Notes under the pieces: model-generated
The model's database searches: none
What the model was told of the DNA's origin: nothing
What the model saw: only the letters and a program-made list of their open reading frames with translations
In this document: in pieces, positions 27,071-36,035 of the stretch
Position numbering within the stretch: the first letter of the stretch is position 1
How the letters are laid out: every line of letters begins with the position of its first letter
Source of the DNA: Planctomycetaceae bacterium
GTDB taxonomy: Bacteria > Planctomycetota > Planctomycetia > Pirellulales > Lacipirellulaceae
Assembly (NCBI GenBank): GCA_003233055.1
Contig: QIKP01000006.1
Span: 18,764 to 82,763 of the forward strand
DNA length: 64,000 nucleotides
Reading direction: 5' to 3'
Translations under genes and position numbers: made by a program

Positions 27071-28525
27071 ATGACAAAACCTAGCATGCTCTCTCTCCCT
27101 GTCCTTCGCGAGTTACCGGCCGGCTCGACGCCCGTCGATGCCTTTGGTGCGCTCCGGTCGCTTCCCCATGTCGTTTTTTTTGACAGCGCGATGCCTCATG
27201 CGAAACTGGGTCGGTATTCGTTTGTCGCCGCCGATCCGTTCGCTTGGATCGAACGGCCCGCCGATGGGTGCGATGCGTTGGGAAGCTTGGCGAAGCGGCT
27301 TGCTCCCTTTCGCACGGAGCGGGTCGCCGGGCTGCCTCCGTTCCAGGGAGGAGCGGCCGGGCTCCTCGCGTACGAGCTGTGCCACAGCCTCGAGCGATTG
27401 CCGCGACCGGCGTTCGACGAGTTTTCTCTGCCCGCACTCGCCATCGGATTGTACGACGTGGTGGTCGCGTTCGACCACGTCGAGCAAAAGGGATGGATCG
27501 TCTCGCAAGGTTTTCCCGAAACCGAACCGACGGCAAGGCTCGCTCGGGCCGAATCGCGAGCCGACGACTTTGCCAAGCAACTGGCGACCCGACCGACCGA
27601 CTGCTCCACGCCTTCGCCTCCCCCCTCGCTTGTCCAACCTGGTTCCTTAGCGCCGCATTCCTTAGCGCCGCATTCCTTGGCGCCGCAGTTTCCTTGCGAA
27701 GGGGCCCCCGGTGTGACAAGCGACTTTTCCAAGGAAGCCTACTTGCAGGCGGTGGCAAAGGCGATCGACTCGATCCACGAGGGCGATCTCTTTCAGGTAA
27801 ATCTCTCGCAGCGGCTTCTCCATCCGGCAGAAGGTTCCTCCGCCGACCTCTACCTCCGGCTTCGTCAGCGCAACCCGGCTCCGTTCGCAGGCTACTTCGA
27901 CTTGGGGAACCACCAAGTCGTCAGTGCGTCGCCCGAGCGGTTCTTGCGTGTCGTGGAGGGGGGGGTCGAAACGCGGCCGATCAAGGGGACCAGGCCAAAG
28001 ACCGCCAGGCCGGAGGCGGACCTTTTTGCGGGAGACGAATTGGTCGCCAGCGCTAAGGATCGGGCAGAAAACGTGATGATTGTCGACCTCATGCGGAACG
28101 ACCTCTCGCGAGTTTGCGAGCCCGACAGCGTGCGGGTGACGCAGCTTTGTGGGCTGGAGTCGTATGCCCATGTCCAGCATCTGGTCTCGGTCGTCGAAGG
28201 CCAGCTTCGCCAAGGGGAGTCGCCTCTCGACCTGTTGCGGGCCGCGTTCCCCGGGGGGTCGATCACCGGCGCGCCGAAGGTGCGGGCGATGGAAATCATT
28301 GCGGAGCTCGAACCAACCGCCCGGGGCGCGTACTGTGGATCGCTGGCCTACCTCGGCTTTGATGGTACGATGGACAGTAGCTTGCTCATCCGCACGATCA
28401 CTGCCGGTCGGGGTTGGTGGCAGTTCCCGGTCGGTGGCGGCATTGTCGCCGACTCGAATCCACAAAGTGAATACGAAGAAACCTGGCACAAAGCGGCCGG
28501 AATGCTCAAGGCCCTTCTCCCGTAA
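27071..28525 (+). CDS. pabB: Aminodeoxychorismate synthase component I (PabB)
   Basis: 484 residues, chorismate-binding enzyme. PabB rather than anthranilate synthase TrpE is indicated by PIKGT (303-307), where TrpE has P-x-AGT; Lys305 forms the covalent intermediate. Further marks: EGDLFQVNLSQR, SASPERFLRV, VDLMRNDLSRVCEPDSV, GSITGAPKVRAMEI, VGGGIVADSNPQSEYEET. The linker between the N-terminal and catalytic halves contains three copies of SLAPH (192-206), encoded by a 15-bp tandem repeat. With PabA next door it makes 4-aminobenzoate precursor for folate, and here probably also for tetrahydromethanopterin, since a beta-RFAP synthase gene follows. Confidence 0.92.
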   Translation: MTKPSMLSLPVLRELPAGSTPVDAFGALRSLPHVVFFDSAMPHAKLGRYSFVAADPFAWIERPADGCDALGSLAKRLAPFRTERVAGLPPFQGGAAGLLAYELCHSLERLPRPAFDEFSLPALAIGLYDVVVAFDHVEQKGWIVSQGFPETEPTARLARAESRADDFAKQLATRPTDCSTPSPPPSLVQPGSLAPHSLAPHSLAPQFPCEGAPGVTSDFSKEAYLQAVAKAIDSIHEGDLFQVNLSQRLLHPAEGSSADLYLRLRQRNPAPFAGYFDLGNHQVVSASPERFLRVVEGGVETRPIKGTRPKTARPEADLFAGDELVASAKDRAENVMIVDLMRNDLSRVCEPDSVRVTQLCGLESYAHVQHLVSVVEGQLRQGESPLDLLRAAFPGGSITGAPKVRAMEIIAELEPTARGAYCGSLAYLGFDGTMDSSLLIRTITAGRGWWQFPVGGGIVADSNPQSEYEETWHKAAGMLKALLP

Positions 28526-28530
28526 AGGAA

Positions 28531-28555
28531 CCGACGAGACGTAGCTCGTCGGCTA
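28531..28555. repeat. Family A repeat between pabB and pabA
   Basis: CCGACGAGACGTAGCTCGTC then GGCTA, a single element in the 63-base gap of the pabB-pabA pair. Confidence 0.85.
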
Positions 28556-28588
28556 GGACGCTCTCTGCCCTCCGCTCTCCACTCTCCT

Positions 28589-29251
28589 ATGATTCTCCTC
28601 GTCGACAACTACGACAGCTTCGTCCATAACCTGGCTCGTTACTTCGAGCGGCTGGGGGTGGAGACACGGGTTGTCCGGAACGATGCGATGACCGCCGGCG
28701 ACGTGACGCAGCTCGAGCCACAGGCGATCGTTCTTTCGCCGGGACCGGGACGACCCGACGAGGCGGGCTGCTCGCTGGAATTGGTTCGGGAGTTCTGCGA
28801 GACGGTCCCGTTGCTCGGCGTCTGCCTCGGTCATCAAGTCATCGCGCAGGCCCTGGGGGGGCAAGTCGTTCGCGGGTCGCGGCCCTGGCATGGTCGTGCG
28901 TCGCGGCTGACGCACACCGGCGACGGACTTTTCCAGGGACTCCCGGCGTCGCTGGAGGTTGGGCGGTATCATTCGCTTGTCGTCGATGCCGAGAGCCTGC
29001 CCGAGTGCCTCGAAGCGACCGCCTGGACGGAGGATGGCGTGCTCATGGCACTGGCCCACCGCCGGCGGCCTCTCTTTGGTGTACAATTCCATCCCGAATC
29101 GATCCTTACCGAGCAGGGATATCCGATGCTCGCGAACTTCCTTCGGCTGGCGGGGATTGAAACGGAAGTCGACGGAACGGACCGGATGGCTCAGGAGAAG
29201 CCGCCCGAGAGGGCCCCCGCAAGACTCCCTGACCGACCGGTGACGTTTTAA
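28589..29251 (+). CDS. pabA: Aminodeoxychorismate/anthranilate synthase glutamine amidotransferase (PabA/TrpG)
   Basis: 220 residues, class I glutamine amidotransferase supplying ammonia to PabB. Catalytic triad: Cys79 in GVCLGHQ, His168 and Glu170 in VQFHPES. Start MILLVDNYDSFVHNL and SPGPGRPDEAG are typical. Sequence alone cannot separate PabA from TrpG, and one protein may serve both enzymes; adjacency to pabB decides the call. The tail after residue 195 (TDRMAQEKPPERAPARLPDR) is an extra, disordered-looking extension. Confidence 0.92.
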   Translation: MILLVDNYDSFVHNLARYFERLGVETRVVRNDAMTAGDVTQLEPQAIVLSPGPGRPDEAGCSLELVREFCETVPLLGVCLGHQVIAQALGGQVVRGSRPWHGRASRLTHTGDGLFQGLPASLEVGRYHSLVVDAESLPECLEATAWTEDGVLMALAHRRRPLFGVQFHPESILTEQGYPMLANFLRLAGIETEVDGTDRMAQEKPPERAPARLPDRPVTF

Positions 29252-29264
29252 GGAAACCGACGAA

Positions 29265-29378
29265 TAGCCGACGAGCTACGCCTCGTCGGGAACGAGGCTC
29301 CGACGAGGCGTAGCTCGTCGGCTATGAACGCAACCAACCCTGGCGATGCCGCGTCAGTGGCAGGCGCTTCAGCGGCAA
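29265..29378. repeat. Inverted pair of family A repeats followed by a degenerate family B copy
   Basis: Family A elements face each other at 29265-29324, separated by GGGAACGAGGCT; a worn family B element with two half copies follows at 29341-29378. Lies between pabA and the DUF447 gene and could form a large cruciform. Confidence 0.8.
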
Positions 29379-29426
29379 TCGCGTCAATCACCAACTACCA
29401 ACGGACTAATTTCCCCCCACTTATTT

Positions 29427-30050
29427 ATGTTGACGGTTGACGACTTTCACGGGCTTCCTTTGATCGAAGGGATCGTCACCACCTCCGGCGCGGGGGGCGC
29501 GACCAACATTGCGCCGATGGGGCCGCGTGTCGATTGGCCCACAACGAAGCTCCTGCTGCGGCCGTACCAATCGTCGACGACGTACGAGAACCTCCGCCGG
29601 TCGGGCCGCGGGATCTTTCACGTGACGGACGACGTGCTGCTGATCGCCCGGGCGGCCATCGATCGCCTGCCGGCGGGGACCCCCTTAGCCGCTGGTCCCG
29701 AGGGGTACGGAGAGCGGCTGGCTGATGCGGTTCGGTGGTATGCGTTCGACGTGGTCTCGATCGACGACTCGCAAGACCGCACCGAGATCGTCTGCCAAGT
29801 CGCTCACCAGGGGCATGTGCGCGACTTCTTTGGATTCCACCGGGCTCGCCATGCGGTCCTCGAGGCGGCGATCCTCGCGACGCGGCTCCACTTGCTCCCG
29901 ATCGAGTCGGTGCTCGACCAGTACGCCGACTATGCTGAGATCATCGACAAGACCGCGGGCCCCGACGAGCGAATCGCCTTTGCCGAGTTGCAACAGTTTA
30001 TCTCGAACCAACTGGGTGAAGCTGAAACCAAAACCGTGGCGGGCCGATAG
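29427..30050 (+). CDS. DUF447 family protein, associated with H4MPT genes
   Basis: 207 residues: LIEGIVTTSGAGGATNIAPMGPRV start, a flavin-reductase-like beta barrel pattern with YENLRRSGRGIFHVTDDVLLIARAAI, then a helical C-terminus (VLEAAILATRLHLLP). DUF447 proteins occur in archaea and in the methanopterin-linked C1 gene sets of methylotrophs and planctomycetes; their biochemical role is not established. The stop is three bases from the beta-RFAP synthase start, so the two are one operon. No Shine-Dalgarno is seen, and the chosen ATG is the first that gives the family N-terminus. Confidence 0.8.
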   Translation: MLTVDDFHGLPLIEGIVTTSGAGGATNIAPMGPRVDWPTTKLLLRPYQSSTTYENLRRSGRGIFHVTDDVLLIARAAIDRLPAGTPLAAGPEGYGERLADAVRWYAFDVVSIDDSQDRTEIVCQVAHQGHVRDFFGFHRARHAVLEAAILATRLHLLPIESVLDQYADYAEIIDKTAGPDERIAFAELQQFISNQLGEAETKTVAGR

Positions 30051-30053
30051 ACC

Positions 30054-31037
30054 ATGTCGTGCGATTCTCAACCAACGATCACGCTACGGACCGGCAGCCG
30101 GCTTCACTTCGGGCTCTGGGCGTGGGGCGACACGCACGCACGGCAATTTGGCGGCGTCGGGATGATGATCGACCAGCCCGAGGTGGTCGTGCAGTTCTCG
30201 TCTGCGGCCTCCTTCGAGGTGGAAGGCCCCGCTGCCGGTCGCCTTCGACAGGTGGTGGAGCGATGCGTCCAACATTGGGGCCTGACGACGCTGCCCCGCT
30301 GCCGCATCGAAACGGTTCGTCTCCCCCGCCCCCACACGGGCCTTGGCGTCGGGACGCAGTGGAGCCTCGCGGTGGCAAAAGGACTGGCGCATTGGCTCGG
30401 CAAAGGCGACCTCCCCCTGGCGCCGCTCGCCGGCGCGGCAGGTCGCGGACTCCGGTCGGCGGTTGGGACCCACGGGTTTGCCCGCGGCGGACTGATCGTC
30501 GATACGGGGAAAAGCCCCGACGACTCGCTTGGCGAGCTGGAACTCCATGTCCCGTTTCCTGAAGCATGGCGGGTCGTTCTGGTAACGCCGCGCACCGCCG
30601 AAGGGATGGCGGGCGAGCCGGAGCGGCAAGCCTTTGCCCAGATGCCTCCGATTCCTGGCGCAACGACCCGGCAGTTGCAAAACCTGGCCCGAGAAGAACT
30701 GGCCCCCGCCGCGCGTGCCGCTGACTTCAATCGATTTTCGGAGGCGATCTTCGACTACGGGCACCAAGCGGGACTCTGCTTCGCTTCGTTGCAGGGGGGG
30801 GCGTATTCTAGCGAGGCGATCTGCCGGCTCATCGCGACGCTCCGCGATATGGGCGTGGTGGGTGTCGGGCAATCGTCGTGGGGGCCGACGGTTTTTTCGA
30901 TGGTCCCCGATGCAATCGCCGCCGAAGAACTCGTCACGAGACTTTCCTCCAAGATCGACACCGAGAGGCACGACATCGTCATCACGGCCCCGAAAAACGA
31001 CGGGGCCTCGATAGGGCGTAACAGCGAAATGGCGTAA
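30054..31037 (+). CDS. Beta-ribofuranosylaminobenzene 5'-phosphate synthase (beta-RFAP synthase), GHMP fold
   Basis: 327 residues. Seen: the N-terminal TGSRLHFGLWAWGDTHARQFGGVGMMIDQP and the glycine-rich GHMP-type loop PHTGLGVGTQWSLAVAKGL, then SAVGTHGFARGGLIVDTGK, all characteristic of beta-RFAP synthase. The enzyme joins 4-aminobenzoate with phosphoribosyl pyrophosphate, releasing CO2 and PPi, the first committed step of tetrahydromethanopterin synthesis. It follows DUF447 at three bases and lies just downstream of pabB-pabA, which supply its aminobenzoate. This is one of the best markers of the H4MPT pathway in bacteria. Confidence 0.88.
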   Translation: MSCDSQPTITLRTGSRLHFGLWAWGDTHARQFGGVGMMIDQPEVVVQFSSAASFEVEGPAAGRLRQVVERCVQHWGLTTLPRCRIETVRLPRPHTGLGVGTQWSLAVAKGLAHWLGKGDLPLAPLAGAAGRGLRSAVGTHGFARGGLIVDTGKSPDDSLGELELHVPFPEAWRVVLVTPRTAEGMAGEPERQAFAQMPPIPGATTRQLQNLAREELAPAARAADFNRFSEAIFDYGHQAGLCFASLQGGAYSSEAICRLIATLRDMGVVGVGQSSWGPTVFSMVPDAIAAEELVTRLSSKIDTERHDIVITAPKNDGASIGRNSEMA

Positions 31038-31050
31038 CGGCGCGATACGC

Positions 31051-31079
31051 CGCGCCTGCCGCTGAAGCGGCATCGCCAA
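31051..31079. repeat. Family B repeat between convergent genes
   Basis: GCCTGCCGCTGAAGCGGCAT plus CGCCAA in the 64-base gap between the beta-RFAP synthase stop and the dapA stop; a likely bidirectional terminator. Confidence 0.85.
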
Positions 31080-31101
31080 GCCCTTCGCGATCAAGGAGCT
31101 G

Positions 31102-31989
31102 CTACAGCAATCCGTAAACGACGAGTGTTGAGCGGAGCGATGCCAGTTCGGACTTGTCGAGAGGCGTCATCGGGAGCCGGAGCTCGCCCGTGTCGCGGCC
31201 GACGAGTTGCATGGCCGCCTTGACCGGGATCGGGTTGGTCGAGAGACCCAGCATGTCGCGGCAGAGAGGGAAGAGCCGGTGGTGCCACTCGCGTGCCCCG
31301 ACCGAGTCGCCCGATTCAAACGCGGCGACCATCGCGAGCATGTCTTGGGGGACCAAGTTCCCGACGACCGACACGACCCCCCGGGCACCGATGGCGAGCA
31401 GCGGCAACGTGAGGCTGTCGTCGCCGCTTAGCACGGTAAGATTGGTGGTGTTGATGATCTGCGACGCTTGGTCGAGCGACCCGGTCGCCTCCTTCACCAT
31501 GGTGATGTTTTCTAATTCCGCGAGTCGGGCAATCGTCTCCGGTTCAATATTTTTTCCGGTACGGCCAGGGATGTTGTAGATGCACTGCGGCAGGCCGGTC
31601 TCTTCGGCGAGGATCTTGAAGTGTTCGTAGAAACCTTGCTGCGTTGGCTTGTTGTAGTAGGGGGCGACTTGTAGTGCCGCATCGGCACCGGCTCGCTCGG
31701 CATTCTTGGTAAGCCGGAGCGCCTCGGCCGTGCTGTTCGACCCGGTGCCTGGCATCACTTTGATCCGGCCGGCCGCTTTCTCCACGACGAACGCGATCAC
31801 TCGATCATGCTCGTCGTGCGTGAGCGTGGGCGACTCGCCCGTGGTGCCGACGGGGCAGAGGCAATGCGTTCCCGCAGCGACTTGAAATTCGATCTGCTCG
31901 CCAAATCGCTCGTAGTCGACTTCGCCATTCTTTAGCGGCGTGGTAATCGCTACCGACACCCCGGCAAAGGCTTCACCCTTGGTACTCAT
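31102..31989 (-). CDS. dapA: 4-hydroxy-tetrahydrodipicolinate synthase
   Basis: 295 residues, class I aldolase TIM barrel of the lysine/diaminopimelate pathway, joining pyruvate with aspartate semialdehyde. Seen: GTTGESPTL, the catalytic tyrosine in [10 protein letters not shown], Schiff-base lysine in MVKEATGS, and [23 protein letters not shown]. The frame is open eight codons further upstream, but [15 protein letters not shown] at 31989 matches the family start. Supplies meso-diaminopimelate precursor, in keeping with peptidoglycan in planctomycetes. Confidence 0.93.
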   Translation of the reverse strand: MSTKGEAFAGVSVAITTPLKNGEVDYERFGEQIEFQVAAGTHCLCPVGTTGESPTLTHDEHDRVIAFVVEKAAGRIKVMPGTGSNSTAEALRLTKNAERAGADAALQVAPYYNKPTQQGFYEHFKILAEETGLPQCIYNIPGRTGKNIEPETIARLAELENITMVKEATGSLDQASQIINTTNLTVLSGDDSLTLPLLAIGARGVVSVVGNLVPQDMLAMVAAFESGDSVGAREWHHRLFPLCRDMLGLSTNPIPVKAAMQLVGRDTGELRLPMTPLDKSELASLRSTLVVYGLL

Positions 31990-32030
31990 AGATTTCGCTT
32001 CTTTCTTGCACAAACGATAAACCGTAAGGA

Positions 32031-32134
32031 CTGGCGATGCCGCTTCAGCGGCAGGCGAGCAACAGCCGACGAGCTACGCCTCGTCGGTCGACGTCGGGGA
32101 CGAGGCTCCCGACGAGGCGTAGCTCGTCGGCTAT
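32031..32134. repeat. Family B copy followed by an inverted pair of family A copies
   Basis: Family B (CTGGCGATGCCGCTTCAGCG type) at 32031-32058, then facing family A elements at 32065-32134 around GTCGACGTCGGGGACGAGGC. It occupies nearly the whole gap upstream of dapA and downstream of pdxJ. Confidence 0.85.
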
Positions 32135-32156
32135 TGGCACAATGGCCAATCTTTTA

Positions 32157-32903
32157 TCAAGGCTCGCCCTTCATCAACTGCTTCATGTCGCGGACCGCTC
32201 GTTCGATCCCGACCAAGACCGACCGGGCGATGATGCTGTGGCCGATGTTTAATTCGTGCAGTCCGTCGATGGCCGCGACGGGGCCAACGTTGCGGTAGGT
32301 CAGCCCATGCCCGGCCGCGAGCGTGAGCCCGGCATCGCAGATCTGACGGGCCGACTCCTGGAGCTTCCGGAGTGGGGTGTCGTGATCGGCGGCACGGTGA
32401 CTGGCAACAGGGTGACTGGCGGTAGCGAGGGCATAAGGGCCGGTGTGGAGCTCGATCGCGTCGACGCCTGCCTGCATGCCCGCCTCGATCTGACGCGGGT
32501 CAGCATCGAGAAACAAGCTTACCAGGATGCCCGCGTCGTGCAACTGGTGAACCGCGTCGGCGATCGACTGGGGGTGCCCCGCGACATCCAGCCCTCCTTC
32601 GGTCGTCACTTCCTCACGCCGTTCGGGGACGATCGTGGCGAGGGTCGGCTTCACTTCACACGCGATCGCGAGCACCTCGTCACAGGCGGCCAGCTCCAGG
32701 TTCGTACGGACGGAGACGGTCTCCATGAGCAGCCGCACGTCGCGGTCTTGGATATGGCGACGGTCTTCGCGAAGGTGGAGCGTGATCCCATCCGCCCCGC
32801 CAAGTTCCGCGAGCGTCGCGGCCCAAACAGGATCGGGCTCGTTGGTCTTTCGCGCCTCGCGGACGGTGGCGACGTGGTCGATATTGACGCTGAGCGTGGG
32901 CAT
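32157..32903 (-). CDS. pdxJ: Pyridoxine 5'-phosphate synthase
   Basis: 248 residues, TIM barrel. Seen: [15 protein letters not shown] (active-site His), [45 protein letters not shown] and [14 protein letters not shown]. It closes the pyridoxine ring from 1-deoxyxylulose 5-phosphate and 3-amino-2-oxopropyl phosphate in the DXP-dependent vitamin B6 pathway. The ring-closing partner PdxA is not in the window. Confidence 0.96.
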   Translation of the reverse strand: MPTLSVNIDHVATVREARKTNEPDPVWAATLAELGGADGITLHLREDRRHIQDRDVRLLMETVSVRTNLELAACDEVLAIACEVKPTLATIVPERREEVTTEGGLDVAGHPQSIADAVHQLHDAGILVSLFLDADPRQIEAGMQAGVDAIELHTGPYALATASHPVASHRAADHDTPLRKLQESARQICDAGLTLAAGHGLTYRNVGPVAAIDGLHELNIGHSIIARSVLVGIERAVRDMKQLMKGEP

Positions 32904-33326
32904 GCTGGCGATGCCGCTTCAGCGGCAGTGAGGGCAGGGCGGAGGGCTAAACTTCTCCTCGACAATTCTCCCCGACGAACCGAGCAATAGCAAGGTTGGC
33001 AGTTGGTGGGCGACGCGCCTGCCGCTGAAGCGGCATCGCCAAGGGTTGGGCTCAGTGAAGGGGGACGCGAAAATAAATGTCGTGAGCGGTTCGGGCACTC
33101 CCGTCCGGTTATGGGGGCTAGGTTGGTCGGAGGAGTGCCGACGAGGCGAGATTGCACCACAGGGTCGCCAAAGGGCGGCATCCGGGGTGGCCAGCGTCGC
33201 CCCTCCGCGACACGGGGTTCCGCACCTTGTGGTTCTTTTTCACCCGGTCCGTTGCTCAGCCGAGGACTTGGCCCAAGGTGGCTCGCCAGGGCCAAAAGGT
33301 GAGCTACGTTTGGGGACCTGCTTCGT
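32904..33326. other. Spacer with two family B repeats, no gene seen
   Basis: Family B elements at 32905-32929 and, in opposite orientation, 33014-33042. The rest (33043-33326) has open frames on both strands but no ribosome site or recognisable protein; a long minus-strand frame crossing it is the shadow of pdxJ extended. Confidence 0.6.
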
Positions 33327-33740
33327 TTGCGTCTCCCTTTTGCCCCCTTTCTGAACACCGAGATTGCTCCCTTGAATACGCTCCTAGAACCTGAGGTGGA
33401 TAGCATGACCTGCCAGGACCTTGCCCGTCAGATCGAACAACTCCAGCCCGAGGCAACGCCCCAAGATGTGGCCCGTCTTTGCTTGTTGCTTTCCAACGAG
33501 TACATGGAACTCGACAAGCTGGTCGACCCGAGCCAGTTGCAGACCGCTTGGAAGGAAACCGGGCTCCGGCTGCAGCTGGCGACCGACCAGCATGCGGCAA
33601 TGACCCAAGAGCTCGAAGAGCTCGCCGAGAGCGACCCGAAGTCGTTTAGCCACGAACAAATCTGGATCCTGATCCGGGCGATCAAGGTACAGAGCCAAGT
33701 CTTGCAGATGTATGTCGGTCACCCGCTGCTGGATGTTTGA
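33327..33740 (+). CDS. Small helical protein of unknown function
   Basis: 137 residues as annotated. I do not recognise a family. The confident part starts at Met27 (position 33405): MTCQDLARQIEQLQPEATPQ, then helices LCLLLSNEYMELDKLVD, LRLQLATDQHAAMTQELEEL and IWILIRAIKVQSQVLQMYVG, an all-alpha, acidic, soluble profile. The 26 residues before Met27 are atypical, so the later start may be right. It is followed by repeats and the mgtE 3' end. Confidence 0.6.
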   Translation: MRLPFAPFLNTEIAPLNTLLEPEVDSMTCQDLARQIEQLQPEATPQDVARLCLLLSNEYMELDKLVDPSQLQTAWKETGLRLQLATDQHAAMTQELEELAESDPKSFSHEQIWILIRAIKVQSQVLQMYVGHPLLDV

Positions 33741-33758
33741 GCGAGGGGGCTCCGTCTT

Positions 33759-33807
33759 CCGACGAGGCGTAGCTCCGACGCGTCTGCCGCTGAAGCGGCA
33801 TCGCCAG
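33759..33807. repeat. Half family A copy joined to a family B copy at the mgtE 3' end
   Basis: CCGACGAGGCGTAGCTCCGA (partial family A) runs into CGTCTGCCGCTGAAGCGGCA plus TCGCCAG (family B), ending two bases before the mgtE stop. Confidence 0.8.
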
Positions 33808-33808
33808 C

Positions 33809-35170
33809 CTAGAGCCGTTCGAGCATCGCTACGGCGACATTCATGTAGATAACGATGCCGGCGATGTCGATGATGCCGGCAACAAAAGGGCTGCTCATCA
33901 GGGCGGGGTCGAGCCCGAGTCGGCGGAAGAGCATTGGCAAGATCCCGCCGCAGAGGGTGCCACAGATGACCACCATCACCAGCGTGATTGGTAGCACGAG
34001 CGCCTCGATCGGCGTCGCGTCATCGAGCATCCAGAACGCACAGAAGTACCCCGCCGTCGCAAGCCCTCCCCCCAGGCAGAGCCCCATCAGCAGCTCTCGT
34101 TTGACGACGCGCCACCAGTCGGCGAGGGCCACATCGCCCAGCGTCATGGCGGTAATGACGAGCGTGGCCGACTGGCTTCCTGAGTTCCCTCCGCTGGAGA
34201 TCACCAACGGAATGAACAGGACCAGCCAAGGGACTTTCTGAAAGTCCGACTCGTAGTTGTTCAGCGCGACCGCCGTGAGCATCGCGGCCACGAACAGGAT
34301 CGAGAGCCACAGCCCCCGCTTCCAGACAAGCGTGAACCAATGCGTTTCGAGGTAGCCCTGGTCGAGCGGATCGACCGCACCCGCCATGTGGGCATCCTCG
34401 GTCGCTTCTTCTCGAAAGACGTCGATCACGTCGTCATGGGTAATGATCCCGAGGAGATGTTGCTGGTCGTCGACCACGGGGATCGCAATGAAGTCGAAGT
34501 CGGCCACTTTGGCCGCGACCGTTTCTTGGTCGTCGCTGGCGTGGACCGTCACCACGTCCCGCTGCATCAGGTCCGCAATCGGCGTCTCGGGCTTCCCGTA
34601 GTGGGTCACCAGTTGGCGGGCTGAGATCAGTCCCTGAAGGTGGTTGTTTTCATCGACGATGTAGTTGTAGTAGATCGTCTCGAGGTCTTCGGCCTGACGT
34701 CCGACCGACTCCATCGCCTCGCGAACGGTCAGCCGCTCGGAGAGTCGGGCGACTTCGGTCGTCATCACGGAGCCGGCGGTCCCTTCGGGAAATTGGCGAA
34801 GCCGAAGGGTCTCGCGTCGTTCTGCCAGGGGCAGCAGCGGCAGTAAGGTCTCGGCGACCGAGCGATCGATTTCCTTCAGGAGGTCGACGCGATCGTCGGC
34901 CGGGAGGTCGGCAACGAGCGCCGCGATCTGCTTCGGCTCGACCAATTCCACGATTTCGACTTGCAGCGGCTCGTCGAAGAAGTCAAAAATCTCGACCTGC
35001 TTGGCCAAGTCCGACGCCTGGAGCACTGCCCAGGCCTCGCTCGCCGAGAGCCCCTCCATGAACTCCGCCGCCCTGGCCGGATGAAGCGCCGAGGCAAATT
35101 CCCGTAGCGCCGCCTGGTCGTCCGTGGCGAGCATCTCGCGAAGTTCCGGCAAGAGAAGCGTGTTGATCAT
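33809..35170 (-). CDS. mgtE: Magnesium transporter MgtE
   Basis: 453 residues: an N-terminal MgtE superhelical domain (about 1-130, ADDRVDLLKEIDRS), two CBS domains (about 135-255, with LQGLISARQLVT and LLGIITHDDVIDVF), a linker helix and five membrane segments from about 285 on. The pore helix region shows PLVISSGGNSGSQSATLVI, and FVAGIIDIAGIVIYM ends the last helices. The N and CBS domains sense cytosolic Mg2+ and close the channel. The frame continues upstream to 35299 but the family start MINTLLLPELREML is at 35170. Confidence 0.95.
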   Translation of the reverse strand: MINTLLLPELREMLATDDQAALREFASALHPARAAEFMEGLSASEAWAVLQASDLAKQVEIFDFFDEPLQVEIVELVEPKQIAALVADLPADDRVDLLKEIDRSVAETLLPLLPLAERRETLRLRQFPEGTAGSVMTTEVARLSERLTVREAMESVGRQAEDLETIYYNYIVDENNHLQGLISARQLVTHYGKPETPIADLMQRDVVTVHASDDQETVAAKVADFDFIAIPVVDDQQHLLGIITHDDVIDVFREEATEDAHMAGAVDPLDQGYLETHWFTLVWKRGLWLSILFVAAMLTAVALNNYESDFQKVPWLVLFIPLVISSGGNSGSQSATLVITAMTLGDVALADWWRVVKRELLMGLCLGGGLATAGYFCAFWMLDDATPIEALVLPITLVMVVICGTLCGGILPMLFRRLGLDPALMSSPFVAGIIDIAGIVIYMNVAVAMLERL

Positions 35171-35280
35171 CGGAGCACTGCCGAAACGGGGAGTAGGGGC
35201 CCAGTAGTGTAGTACCCCGATGCCCAAAAGGGCAGAGGGCTGGCGATCCCGCGTCCGCAGCAGGGCGGAGGCGAGAACCC

Positions 35281-35310
35281 CTGCCAACATGCCAACCAAT
35301 CAGCTGCGGC
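35281..35310. repeat. GCCAACATGCCAACCAATCA repeat, copy 1
   Basis: TGCCAACATGCCAACCAATC AGCTGCGG also occurs at about 39314-39341, and its first half at 35962-35980; an inverted form (GCTGGCATGTTGGCAGG) is at 39419-39435. Confidence 0.75.
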
Positions 35311-35386
35311 TATTCGTCGGATTCGTAAGATCCGGGTTCTTACAGATCCATGGCATTGCCCAGCCTCCGTAGAACGCCCCCCGAGT

Positions 35387-35410
35387 AGCCCCGACCAAGC
35401 TTGCTCGGGG
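35387..35410. repeat. Family C palindrome upstream of tRNA-Pro
   Basis: CCCCGACCAAGCTTGCTCGG, one mismatch from a perfect palindrome. Confidence 0.8.
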
Positions 35411-35456
35411 GTAGCCACTGAAGAGCCGGCTCCGCTATGCTGGTGACACAAAATGT

Positions 35457-35530
35457 CGGGCCGTGGCGCAGACTGGTAGCGCGTTTGACTGGGGGTCAAA
35501 AGGTCGCAGGTTCGAATCCTGTCGGCCCGA
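35457..35530 (+). tRNA. tRNA-Pro(GGG)
   Basis: 74 bases: acceptor stem CGGGCCG/CGGCCCG, D loop with GG, anticodon loop CTGGGGG giving anticodon GGG, T loop TTCGAAT, discriminator A, CCA not encoded. Confidence 0.95.
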
Positions 35531-36035
35531 CTTTTATTGGTTCGTTCTCTGCGGTTCGGTCCACCACAAGGTTCCGCTCTCCTGCCGAACATCGACGGCT
35601 GTCCGCAGTCCACTCCTCTGCATCCCTTTGCGTCTATTCGGTGGCTAGCTCTGTGATTCTCCGCATCCACCCGCGGCAGGCAATGCGAAGAATGGGAAAA
35701 TCTGGGGGAATCTAGGCGGAGAGCGGAGATATAGCCGACGAGCTACGCCTCATCGGAGCCTCGTTCCCGACGAGGCGGAGCTCGTCGGCTATCGGCGCAA
35801 CGGACAACGGTTCGACTATTTCCTTCCCTTCCTCAGCGTCTCGGCGGTGAAACAAGGTCTCGGCGGTGAAACAAGAAGCTAAAGACCAATGAACCGCGGA
35901 GACGGAGAGACGGTTGGGAACGCCCCCTGAGCGGCCCCGAGCAAGCTTGGTCGGGGCTGCTTGCCAACATGCCAACCAACGCCCTGCCAACAAATCAAGT
36001 TCCCAACGGACAACCAACCCCTTTCGGCCCTCGCT
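35531..36035. other. Spacer made of intergenic repeat words, no gene seen
   Basis: Contains an inverted pair of family A elements (35732-35791), a family C palindrome (35933-35959), half of the GCCAACATGCCAACC repeat (35962-35980) and a GTGAAACAAGAAGCTAAAGA word (about 35865-35890) that recurs at about 42713-42740. The sequence seems to be degenerate filler. Confidence 0.65.

Noticed and set aside
26805..27074. 89-codon frame before pabB
   Set aside because: Mostly translated family A repeat and an ATGAACAACAACGGG duplication; no ribosome site.
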